Positions 1 to 7,039 of a stretch of 64,000 bases of DNA are shown in pieces. The stretch is from Thioalkalivibrio sp. XN279 (GTDB lineage Bacteria > Pseudomonadota > Gammaproteobacteria > Steroidobacterales > XN24). The translations under genes and the position numbers were made by a program. The notes beneath the pieces were generated by a model that was not told where the DNA came from, ran no database searches, and saw nothing but the letters and a program-made list of their open reading frames with translations. Within the stretch, counting starts at the first letter, position 1; every line of letters begins with the position of its first letter. The stretch is from positions 124,001-188,000 of the forward strand of contig NZ_JAANBD010000006.1 of NCBI RefSeq assembly GCF_011089885.1, written 5' to 3'.

Positions 1-736
1 CGTGGTCGGCATCGTCGTAGATGACGATCTCGTGCGTCTTGCCGAGCGCCTGCAGCGCCATTTCGAACTCGCGTACCGACTCCACCGGGATGCCGCGGTC
101 CTGCCCGCCGAAGATGCCGAGGATCGGCATCCGCAGCGGGGCCAGTTCCGCCGGCTCGGTGACCAGGCGGCCGTAATAGATCACCGCGGCGTCCAGTTCC
201 TCGGGCATCTGCAGCGCCAGGCGCAACGACATGGCGCCGCCCAGGCACCAGCCGATGCTGCCGACCTGCGCCACGCCGCCCTCGTCCTCCAGCCAGCGCA
301 GCGCGGCGCCCAGGTGCCGCTCGGCGCGATCCTCGTCGCCCATCAGCGCCTGCATCAGCGTGCGCGCCTCGCCCGGCTCGCCGGCCACCTCGCCCTCATA
401 CAGATCCACCGCCAGCGCCAGGTAGCCTTCGGCTGCCAGGCGGTTGCTCATCTCGCGGATATTTTCGTTCAGTCCCCACCACTCGTGGATCACCACCAGG
501 CCGGCACGCGGGGTGCCCGCGGGTCGCGCCAGGTAGCCGCGGCCTGGACCGTAATCCACCTCTGCGCCGACCACGCCCGCGGCCGCCTCGCCGCCGGCCG
601 CGCCCGCCACGGGCTGGTCGCCGGCATGCTCGCGCGCCATGGCCTCGACATAGCCTGCGCCGCGTTCGACCGGCTCAGCAGCCGGCAAGGCCTGGCACGC
701 CGCGACCAGGGCCAGCAGCAACAACATCTTCCGCAT
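1..736 (-). CDS. Dienelactone hydrolase family protein, exported (3' end cut by window)
   Basis: Alpha/beta hydrolase of the dienelactone hydrolase family. The 245 residues present start with a hydrophobic leader (MRKMLLLLALVAACQA), which suggests export. The family landmarks are all visible: the HEWWGLN segment after the first strand, the nucleophile elbow GWCLGG with Cys in place of Ser, the acid in FGGQDRGIP, and the catalytic His in DDADH, which is the last complete codon before the window edge. The C-terminus is therefore missing. The ATG overlaps the TGA of glgC by one base (TGATG) behind a GGAGG ribosome site, so it is probably translationally coupled to glgC. The natural substrate is unknown; a role in glycogen metabolism is not implied by the fold. 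Confidence 0.85.
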   Translation of the reverse strand, partial: MRKMLLLLALVAACQALPAAEPVERGAGYVEAMAREHAGDQPVAGAAGGEAAAGVVGAEVDYGPGRGYLARPAGTPRAGLVVIHEWWGLNENIREMSNRLAAEGYLALAVDLYEGEVAGEPGEARTLMQALMGDEDRAERHLGAALRWLEDEGGVAQVGSIGWCLGGAMSLRLALQMPEELDAAVIYYGRLVTEPAELAPLRMPILGIFGGQDRGIPVESVREFEMALQALGKTHEIVIYDDADH

Positions 737-1992
737 CACAAGGCCTCCAGCATGTCGCGAGTCACCAGCACGACGCCCTCGCGCGTGACGAAGAACCGGC
801 GCCGGTCCGCTTCCGGATCGACACCGATACTCATGCCGTCGGGGATGGTGGCGTCCTCGTCGACAATGGTCTTGACGATGCGGCAACCGCGCCCGATCTC
901 GACATTCGGCAGGATGATCGACCGCTCCACCGCCGAGTGTTCGGCCACCCGCACGTTGCTGAACAACACCGAGTCGCGCACCAGTGCGCCCGAGATGATG
1001 CAGCCGCCGGAGACCATGGAGTTCAGCGCGCGGCCCTGGCGCTGGGCGTCGTCGAGGATGAACTTGGCCGGCGGCAGCTGCGCCTGGTAGGTCCAGATCG
1101 GCCATTCCTGGTCGTACAGGTTGAGCTCGGGCGCCACGTAGGTGAGCTCCATGTTGGCCTCGTAGAAGGCGTCGACGTTGCCGACGTCGCGCCAGTACAT
1201 CTGCACCTTGGTCTCCGCGTCCTGGAACACGTAGGCATGCACCTTGTCGCCGGCATCGATGGCGCCGGGAACGATGTTGCGTCCGAAGTCGTGCGCGGAC
1301 TCCTCGTCCTTGGCGTCGGCGCACAGCATGCGCTCCAGGTAATCGGCGTTGAACACGTAGATGCCCATGGACGCCAGGGCGATGCCCTCGCGGCCCGGGA
1401 TGGGCTCCGGATGCAGCGGCTTCTCGACGAAGCGCGTGATGCGGTTGTTCTCGTCGATGGTGACGATGCCGAACTCGCGCGCGCGCTCCACCGGCACCTC
1501 GACCGTGCCCACCGTGACGTCGGCGCCGCTCTCGGCATGCTCGGCCAGCATCAGGCCGTAGTCCATCTTGTAGATGTGGTCGCCAGCGAGCACGAGGACG
1601 AATTCGGGCTCCTGGCGCCGCAGGTAGTCCAGGTTCTGGAACACCGCGTCGGCGGTGCCCTTGTACCAGGAGGCATCGATCTGCTGCTGCGCCGGCAGGA
1701 TCTCTACGAACTCGTTGAACTCGCCCCTGAAGTAACCCCAGGCGCGCTGCAGGTGGACGATGAGGTCGTGTGCCTTGTACTGCGTCAGCACGGCGATGCG
1801 CCGGATCCCGGAGTTGACGCAGTTGGACAGTGGGAAGTCGATGATGCGGTACTTGCCGCCGAAGGGCGTGGCAGGCTTGGCGCGTGAAAGGGTCAGGGCC
1901 TTCAGGCGCGAGCCGCGTCCACCGGCCAGGATCAGCGCCACGGTATCGCGAGTCAGGCTGCTGACATAGCGTCCGGGTCTTCCCGTCTTCAT
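736..1992 (-). CDS. glgC: Glucose-1-phosphate adenylyltransferase (ADP-glucose synthase)
   Basis: Makes ADP-glucose from glucose-1-phosphate and ATP, the committed step of bacterial glycogen synthesis, in the cytoplasm. 418 residues from the chosen ATG, normal for the family. The N-terminal nucleotidyltransferase motif ALILAGGRGSRLKALT, the PATPFGGKYRIIDF segment, the sugar-phosphate region FVEKP and the C-terminal left-handed beta-helix repeats (SVLFSNVRV..., IILPNVEIG) are all present. A longer start at 2025 exists, but the ATG at 1992 is preceded by a GGGGGA ribosome site at correct spacing. Divergent from glgA, with 128 bases between them that must hold both promoters. Confidence 0.96.
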   Translation of the reverse strand: MKTGRPGRYVSSLTRDTVALILAGGRGSRLKALTLSRAKPATPFGGKYRIIDFPLSNCVNSGIRRIAVLTQYKAHDLIVHLQRAWGYFRGEFNEFVEILPAQQQIDASWYKGTADAVFQNLDYLRRQEPEFVLVLAGDHIYKMDYGLMLAEHAESGADVTVGTVEVPVERAREFGIVTIDENNRITRFVEKPLHPEPIPGREGIALASMGIYVFNADYLERMLCADAKDEESAHDFGRNIVPGAIDAGDKVHAYVFQDAETKVQMYWRDVGNVDAFYEANMELTYVAPELNLYDQEWPIWTYQAQLPPAKFILDDAQRQGRALNSMVSGGCIISGALVRDSVLFSNVRVAEHSAVERSIILPNVEIGRGCRIVKTIVDEDATIPDGMSIGVDPEADRRRFFVTREGVVLVTRDMLEAL

Positions 1993-2120
1993 GACATCCC
2001 CCAGGTGCTTTCGAGTCCTGTGCATACGATAGCAGCACCGCCGGGTCGCGCCACGTCTGGTCGCTCTCCGCCGCGTCGCTACTGTGTTAAATTTCCCCGA
2101 ACTTCCCCGCGCCGCCCTTA

Positions 2121-3596
2121 ATGCCTCCCAAGCCCAGGATCCTGTTCGTCGTCGCCGAAGCCTGGCCGCTGGTCAAGACGGGCGGGCTGGCGGACGTCGT
2201 CCCGGCGCTGGCCCGGGCGCTGATCGAGCAGGGCCACGACGTGCGGCTGTTGCTGCCGGGGTATCGCGCCGTCGAGGAGGCCTTTGCCGGCAAGGCCGCG
2301 GGACGCGCCTTCGAGGTGCTGCCCGGCCTGCCGCACGCGCGCCTGCTGCGCGGGCGCCTGCCCGGCTATGACATTCCCACCTGGCTGCTGCATTGCGCCC
2401 CGCTGTACGACCGCCCCGGCGGTCCTTACACGGACGCCCAGGGACGCGACTGGGACGACAACAGCCTGCGTTTCGCGCTGCTCGGCAAGGTCGGCGCCAT
2501 GTTTGGCGCGGGCGCGGGCCTCGACGGCTGGCGGGCAGACGTCCTGCACGGCCACGACTGGCATGCGGGCCTGGTGTCCGCCTACGCGCACTTCGACCCC
2601 GCGGTCACCGCCGCCACCGTGTTCACCATCCACAACCTCGCCTACCAGGGCAACTTCCCGCCCACGGTGCGCGACACGCTGCACATCCCGGCATCCGCCT
2701 TCCAGCCGGACGGCCTCGAGTTCTACGGCCATCTCAGCTTCATGAAGGCGGGCCTCTGGTACTCCGACCGCCTCACCACCGTGAGCCCGACCTACGCGCG
2801 GCAGATCTGTACCGAAGAGTACGGCCATGGCATGTCAGGGGTGTTAAGCGCACGCGGCGGGGCCCTCACGGGCATTCTCAACGGGGTCGATGGCGAGGCG
2901 TGGAACCCGGCCACGGACGCCTTGCTGCCGGCGCGCTACGACGCCGGCGACATGGCGGGCAAGGCACGCTGCAAGCTGGAGTTGCAGGATCGCTTCGGTC
3001 TCGCGCGCGGGCCCGAAGTCCCGGTCATCGGGATGGTGGGGCGCATGACCGCGCAGAAGGGATGGGACCTGCTCCCCGAGGCCGTGGAGCGGCTGGCCGC
3101 GGAAAAAGTCCAGTGGGCGCTGCTGGGCAGCGGCGACGCCGAGCTCGAGGCAGGCCTGGGCCGGCTGGCCGCGCGCCACCCGGGAAGCATCGGGCTGCAC
3201 GTCGGCTACGACGAAGCTCTGTCCCACGTCGTCATCGCCGGCGCGGATCTCTTCACCGTGCCCTCCCGCTTCGAGCCCTCCGGCCTGACGCAAATGTACA
3301 GCCAGCTTTACGGCACGGCGCCGGTGGTGCGGCGCACCGGCGGCCTGGCCGACAGCGTGGTGCAGGCGACGCCGGCCAGCATCGCCGACGGCAGCGGGAC
3401 GGGTTTCCTGTTCGAGGAGGCGAGCGGCAGTGCGCTGGCCGCAGCCCTGGAGGCTGCAGTGCAAATGTACCGGGAGGATCGGAAGTCCTGGGCCGCCCTG
3501 CAGGCCAACGGGATGCGACAGGATTTCGGCTGGCGCCGGCCGGCAGCCGCCTACGCCCGGGTCTACCAGGCAGCGTTGCGGCGGCGGACGGGATAG
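2121..3596 (+). CDS. glgA: Glycogen synthase (ADP-glucose type)
   Basis: Transfers glucose from ADP-glucose to the growing alpha-1,4 glucan. 491 residues, a typical GT5-family length. The N-terminal KTGGLADVV motif (about residues 19-27) binds ADP-glucose. The DVLHGHDWHAGL segment, the FTIHNLAYQG motif and the C-terminal Rossmann half with PSRFEPSGLTQMY (donor-binding Glu) are all seen. No clear Shine-Dalgarno precedes the ATG. It is divergent from glgC, so the two steps of the pathway are adjacent but separately transcribed. No branching enzyme or phosphorylase lies in the window. Confidence 0.96.
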   Translation: MPPKPRILFVVAEAWPLVKTGGLADVVPALARALIEQGHDVRLLLPGYRAVEEAFAGKAAGRAFEVLPGLPHARLLRGRLPGYDIPTWLLHCAPLYDRPGGPYTDAQGRDWDDNSLRFALLGKVGAMFGAGAGLDGWRADVLHGHDWHAGLVSAYAHFDPAVTAATVFTIHNLAYQGNFPPTVRDTLHIPASAFQPDGLEFYGHLSFMKAGLWYSDRLTTVSPTYARQICTEEYGHGMSGVLSARGGALTGILNGVDGEAWNPATDALLPARYDAGDMAGKARCKLELQDRFGLARGPEVPVIGMVGRMTAQKGWDLLPEAVERLAAEKVQWALLGSGDAELEAGLGRLAARHPGSIGLHVGYDEALSHVVIAGADLFTVPSRFEPSGLTQMYSQLYGTAPVVRRTGGLADSVVQATPASIADGSGTGFLFEEASGSALAAALEAAVQMYREDRKSWAALQANGMRQDFGWRRPAAAYARVYQAALRRRTG

Positions 3597-3952
3597 GCGT
3601 CGGCGCGACGCCGGCTCAGCGGCAGTTTGGCGGCAGATCGGCCAGGGCGTTCCGGGTACACGGAGACAAGGCAACCTTGGATCCACGCGATCCGCGTAGT
3701 CTGGTGGCGCTTATCGCCTCGAGTGCGAACCCTTGACCCGGGACGCCCGCGGCCGACCTGCCTTGAACCGGTGGCCCCCCGAACGGGGTGGCGGCGCGGA
3801 GACGAAGCATAGCCCGAAAGCTGCCGCGATGCCTAGCGAAAACGGCCTGCCAGAGTTCAACCATAATTAAAACAATTAGTTACGTCGTCTAATTCGCTTG
3901 CTTTGGCGGCTGATCGCCGCACGCCGCCCCGTGCAATCAGCCGATTTCACTA
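3597..3952. other. Gene-free interval after glgA with palindromes
   Basis: About 350 bases with no convincing reading frame. A GGCGTC/GACGCC stem (3596-3612) directly follows the glgA stop but has no T-tract. A perfect CCCCGAACGGGG palindrome lies at 3777-3788 beside two direct CCTTGA(A)CC copies (about 3731 and 3760). The last 90 bases become AT-rich before the promoter at 3953. A structured RNA is possible, but I could not match it to a family. Confidence 0.4.
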
Positions 3953-3980
3953 TTGACACGCCGCAGCAATTCTCTATGCT
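3953..3980 (+). promoter_or_regulatory. Sigma-70 promoter
   Basis: TTGACA at 3953-3958, a 16-base spacer, then TATGCT at 3975-3980. This is a near-consensus housekeeping promoter. Transcription would start near 3987, giving a leader of about 25 bases before the ATG at 4012. It should drive the exported protein and the DUF192 gene together. Confidence 0.75.
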
Positions 3981-4011
3981 CCCCGCCTTCGTTTCGTCCC
4001 CTGGCGCGCCC

Positions 4012-4557
4012 ATGAACCGCCTCCTCCTCCTGATGACAGCCTGGCTCGTGACCGCACCCCTGGCGTGGTCCGCCGCGGAAGGTGCCGAGGCTGCGACGGC
4101 CTGCCTGCCCGACGGCGCGGGACGGCTGCAGATGCAGATCAGCGGCCACTTCGACGCTGCGCTGGACTGGGGCAATGCCGGCACCCGCTGCGCCGGCGGG
4201 CCGCGGCCCGACGGCAACGCGCTGCGGCTGATGTTCAGCCGTGCGGAGGACGCACTCCTGGTCGTCATCGCCGTCACCGGACTGGAACGCGGCGGGACCG
4301 GGGACGGCCTGCCGGCCAACCTCACCCTGGTGCGCGAGGGCCGGGCAGAGTTCTTCGGCACCCTGGGCGCCGACACCTGCCTGGTGGACGTGACGGAGAA
4401 CGCCCCGCTCGCCGGCGTCCCCGGCGCCTACCGGGTCAGCGGCCGCGGGCGTTGCCTGGCGCCGATCGAGGCGGTGGCGGGGACGAGCGAGATCCGCATC
4501 GCACCCTTCGAATTCACCGGGTACGCCGAGTGGCCCGAGCGCAGCGGGGCGGACTGA
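4012..4557 (+). CDS. Exported protein of unknown function
   Basis: 181 residues. I do not recognise the family. The ATG at 4012 is chosen because it begins a classic signal peptide (MNRLLLLMTAWLVTAPLAWS) just downstream of a strong promoter; the frame is open further upstream, but that would place the promoter inside the gene. The mature part has four cysteines at similar intervals (TACLP, TRCAG, DTCLV, GRCLA), consistent with two disulphides in the periplasm, and mostly beta-type sequence. It is followed after one base by the GTG of a DUF192 protein, so the two form an operon. Confidence 0.75.
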   Translation: MNRLLLLMTAWLVTAPLAWSAAEGAEAATACLPDGAGRLQMQISGHFDAALDWGNAGTRCAGGPRPDGNALRLMFSRAEDALLVVIAVTGLERGGTGDGLPANLTLVREGRAEFFGTLGADTCLVDVTENAPLAGVPGAYRVSGRGRCLAPIEAVAGTSEIRIAPFEFTGYAEWPERSGAD

Positions 4558-4558
4558 G

Positions 4559-5029
4559 GTGAGGCGCTACCTGCTGCCCGGCTTGTGCGTGCTCGCGCTG
4601 GTGCTCGCGCTGCACACCATGACGCTGGCCTCGGGCGCGCTCGGGGACTTGCCGCTCGAGCAGGCCGAGGTCGTCGGTGCCGACGGCACGCGCCATGTCT
4701 TCGCAGTGCGCCTGGCGGACACGCCGGAAACACGCGCGCGCGGACTCATGTACGTCACCGCCCTGGAGCCGGACCACGGCATGCTGTTCGATTTCGGCGA
4801 GACGCGCATGGTCGGCATGTGGATGAAGAACACCCCGCTCTCGCTCGACATGCTGTTCATTACCGCTGACGGGGTGATCGCGAAGATCGCGCCCGAGACC
4901 ACGCCGTTCTCCACCGGGATCGTCAGCTCGGGCCGCCCGGTACGCGCCGTGCTGGAGATCCGGGGCGGCCGCGCCGCGGAACTCGGCATCATGCCGGGCG
5001 ACCGGGTGCTGCACCGGGTCTTCGATTAA
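4559..5029 (+). CDS. DUF192 (UPF0127) family exported protein
   Basis: 156 residues from a GTG that follows the upstream stop by one base. An N-terminal hydrophobic helix is followed by a single DUF192 domain with the family motifs RARGLMYV, MLFDF, MWMKNT and a C-terminal AAELGIMPGDRV. DUF192 proteins are small beta-barrel domains, often exported, with no established biochemical role. The 3' end overlaps the 3' end of hemN by four bases, so the two transcripts are convergent and could interfere. Confidence 0.9.
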   Translation: MRRYLLPGLCVLALVLALHTMTLASGALGDLPLEQAEVVGADGTRHVFAVRLADTPETRARGLMYVTALEPDHGMLFDFGETRMVGMWMKNTPLSLDMLFITADGVIAKIAPETTPFSTGIVSSGRPVRAVLEIRGGRAAELGIMPGDRVLHRVFD

Positions 5030-6423
5030 ATCACCTTGGAGAAACGCTGCTCCGCCAGCCGCGCCGCCAGGTAGGCGTCGAAGGGCATGGCGATGGGCCG
5101 CAGCAGGAAACGGCCCTTCGGCGTGACGCGGATGGTGTCCTCGTCCAGCTCCACCAGTTCGTCCGCGGCCAGCTTTTCCATCTCGCCCAGCTCGCGCGCG
5201 AAGTACTCGGGGAACTCGATGCCGTGGCGGGCCTCGATCTGGCGCATGTCCATGGTGCCGCCGCACATGAGCTGGTGGATGACCTCGCGCCGCAGGACGT
5301 CGTCCGGCGTCAGCTCGACCCCGCGTAGCACCGGGATGTGTCCGGCGTCGATGGCGTCGTAGTAATCGTGACGCAGCTTGATGCTCTGCGAGTAGCTGTG
5401 CCCCACCTTGCCGATGGCGCTCACGCCCAGCCCGATGAGGTCGAGCTCGGCGTGGGTTGAATAGCCCTGGAAGTTGCGGTGCAGGGTGCCGTTGTTGCGC
5501 GCCTTGACCAGGTCGTCCTCGGGCAGGGCGAAATGATCCATGCCGATGTACTCGTAGCCGCGCCCGGTGAGGAACTCCACGGTGCGCGTCAGCAGCGCCA
5601 GCTTCTCTGCGGCCGAAGGCATGTCCTCGTTGCGGATCAGGCGCTGGGCACGGAACATTTCCGGCAGGTGCGCGTAGCTGTAGGCGGCGATGCGGTCCGG
5701 CTTCGCCCGCACCACCGACTCCAGGGTGTGCGTGAAGCTGTCGGCGGTCTGCTTGGGCAGGCCATAGATAAGGTCCACCGACACGCCGCGGAAGCCATGC
5801 TCGCGGGCCTGGCGGATGAGATAAAGCGTCCACTCCTCGTCCTGCAGCCGGTTCACCGCCTGCTGCACGTCAGGATCGAAATCCTGGATGCCGAGAGAGA
5901 GGCGGTTGAAACCGAGCTCGGCCAGGCGCGGGATGGTGTTCTCGTCCACGCTGCGCGGATCGATCTCGATGGAGTACTCGCGCTGCTCGCCGTGGTGCAG
6001 GCCGAAGTTGTTGAACAGCCCCTCCATCACCTTGGTGAACTGCTGGTCGTTGAGGAAGGTGGGCGTGCCGCCGCCGAAGTGCAGCTGGTCGACGCGCCGG
6101 CGCGGGTCGAACAGCCGGCCCTGCAGGCGCATCTCCTCTACCAGGTGCTCGACGTAGGGGTCGGCGCTGTGCTGGTGGCGGGTGATGATCTTGTGGCAGC
6201 CGCAGTAGTAGCACAGCGAATGACAGAACGGCACGTGCACGTAGATCGACAGCGGGTGTGCCGCGGGATCGCCGGCGTTGCTGGCCAGAGCCAGGCGCTT
6301 GTAGTCCTCCTCCGTGAACCCGTCGTGGAACTGCACGGCGGTGGGATAGGAGGTGTAGCGCGGCCCGCGGCCGTCGTAGCGCTTGATCAGGTCGAGGTCG
6401 AACTCTGCCGTCTTGGTCGTCAT
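5026..6423 (-). CDS. hemN: Oxygen-independent coproporphyrinogen III oxidase
   Basis: Radical-SAM enzyme that oxidatively decarboxylates coproporphyrinogen III to protoporphyrinogen IX without O2, for haem synthesis at low oxygen. 465 residues, the usual HemN length. The N-terminal KRYDGRGPRYTSYP segment and the cluster motif FCHSLCYYCGC (CxxxCxxC plus the extra Cys typical of true HemN rather than HemW) are visible, as are the HFGGGTPTFL and SLGIQDF segments and the C-terminal HemN domain. hemN is commonly under FNR/Anr control in proteobacteria; no clear FNR box is seen in the short upstream region. The leader holds three tandem 12-base repeats. Confidence 0.96.
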   Translation of the reverse strand: MTTKTAEFDLDLIKRYDGRGPRYTSYPTAVQFHDGFTEEDYKRLALASNAGDPAAHPLSIYVHVPFCHSLCYYCGCHKIITRHQHSADPYVEHLVEEMRLQGRLFDPRRRVDQLHFGGGTPTFLNDQQFTKVMEGLFNNFGLHHGEQREYSIEIDPRSVDENTIPRLAELGFNRLSLGIQDFDPDVQQAVNRLQDEEWTLYLIRQAREHGFRGVSVDLIYGLPKQTADSFTHTLESVVRAKPDRIAAYSYAHLPEMFRAQRLIRNEDMPSAAEKLALLTRTVEFLTGRGYEYIGMDHFALPEDDLVKARNNGTLHRNFQGYSTHAELDLIGLGVSAIGKVGHSYSQSIKLRHDYYDAIDAGHIPVLRGVELTPDDVLRREVIHQLMCGGTMDMRQIEARHGIEFPEYFARELGEMEKLAADELVELDEDTIRVTPKGRFLLRPIAMPFDAYLAARLAEQRFSKVI

Positions 6424-6426
6424 GTC

Positions 6427-6459
6427 TCACCGCATGTCTTTGTGCATGTGTTTGTTCAT
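6427..6459 (-). CDS. Possible 10-codon leader peptide before hemN
   Basis: The repeats in the hemN leader give in-frame ATG codons every 12 bases. The first opens a 10-codon frame (MNKHMHKDMR) whose TGA lies three bases before the hemN ATG. It has no good ribosome site, so translation is uncertain. If used, it would couple to hemN initiation. It may be only a by-product of the repeat. Confidence 0.25.
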   Translation of the reverse strand: MNKHMHKDMR

Positions 6460-6468
6460 GTGTTTGTC
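6433..6468. repeat. Three tandem 12-bp repeats in the hemN leader
   Basis: CATGTCTTTGTG, CATGTGTTTGTT and CATGTGTTTGTC lie head to tail immediately upstream of hemN. The unit length keeps the ATG triplets in one frame on the minus strand. Confidence 0.85.
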
Positions 6469-6561
6469 ACCGGCGGCCGGCGCCGGGTTCCGTCTCGGCC
6501 CGGCCTTCTCCGGACTGGGAATCATTCCTGATCCGGGCCGGCCGGGTAATCGTGGTTTGCC

Positions 6562-6948
6562 TCAATCCGCGCCGCCGGCTTGAGCCGCCACGCAGCGGAC
6601 CTCGTAGCGGAGATCGTGGCGCGCGCCGCGCTGGTCCTCGGGGGGCACGGGGTAGCGCTCCAGCACCTCCCAGCCCGCCGGGCAGTAGCCGAGCCGCTTC
6701 ATCCACCCCGCCAGCCACACCATGCGCTTGGACTCGGCTTCTTCGCTGTCGGCCGGGTAGAGGCTGGAAGTCGTGGTGTCGAAGAGGAAGATCCCGGGTC
6801 GCCGCCAGTCCTCGCGCAGGTCGCTCATGGTGTGGCGGTGATAGTCGGTCCGGTCCTCGAGTGCGGCGCAGCCGGCGAGGATCAGCAGGCATGCGGCCAG
6901 GCCGAGGGTGCGCATCAAGGCGGGGGGAGCGGGCGGGATCTGTGCCAT
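6562..6948 (-). CDS. Small lipoprotein of unknown function
   Basis: 128 residues (117 if the second ATG at 6915 is used). The segment MRTLGLAACLLILAGC is a lipoprotein signal with lipobox LAGC, and the shorter start gives the more usual signal length. The mature part is acidic, with a few conserved-looking aromatic stretches (RRPGIFLFDTTTSS, MKRLGYCPAGWEVLERYPV), and ends with a second cysteine pair partner (VRCVA). I recognise no family. It lies between hemN and the terminator of the TonB receptor, so it is probably its own transcript. Confidence 0.7.
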   Translation of the reverse strand: MAQIPPAPPALMRTLGLAACLLILAGCAALEDRTDYHRHTMSDLREDWRRPGIFLFDTTTSSLYPADSEEAESKRMVWLAGWMKRLGYCPAGWEVLERYPVPPEDQRGARHDLRYEVRCVAAQAGGAD

Positions 6949-6981
6949 GGCGCGATTCTACCCGTCCGCAGGCCGGGCGCA

Positions 6982-7012
6982 CAAAAAACCGGGGGCCCTT
7001 GCGGGCCCCCGG
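6982..7012 (-). terminator. Intrinsic terminator of the TonB receptor gene
   Basis: A 10-bp stem CCGGGGGCCC / GGGCCCCCGG with a four-base loop, followed on the minus strand by TTTTTTG. It lies 28 bases past the stop of the receptor. Confidence 0.93.
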
Positions 7013-7039
7013 CTGCATTCACTCCAGGTCCGTGAGGAC

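Noticed and set aside
2-1090. Long plus-strand frame opposite the hydrolase and glgC
   Set aside because: Its translation is Arg/His/Gln-rich low-complexity sequence typical of the antisense of GC-rich genes; the minus strand has clear families.
3660-3880. 6S RNA
   Set aside because: CCTTGAACC and GGGTCAAGG segments recall the 6S 3' half, but they are direct rather than inverted copies on either strand, and the terminal stem does not form.
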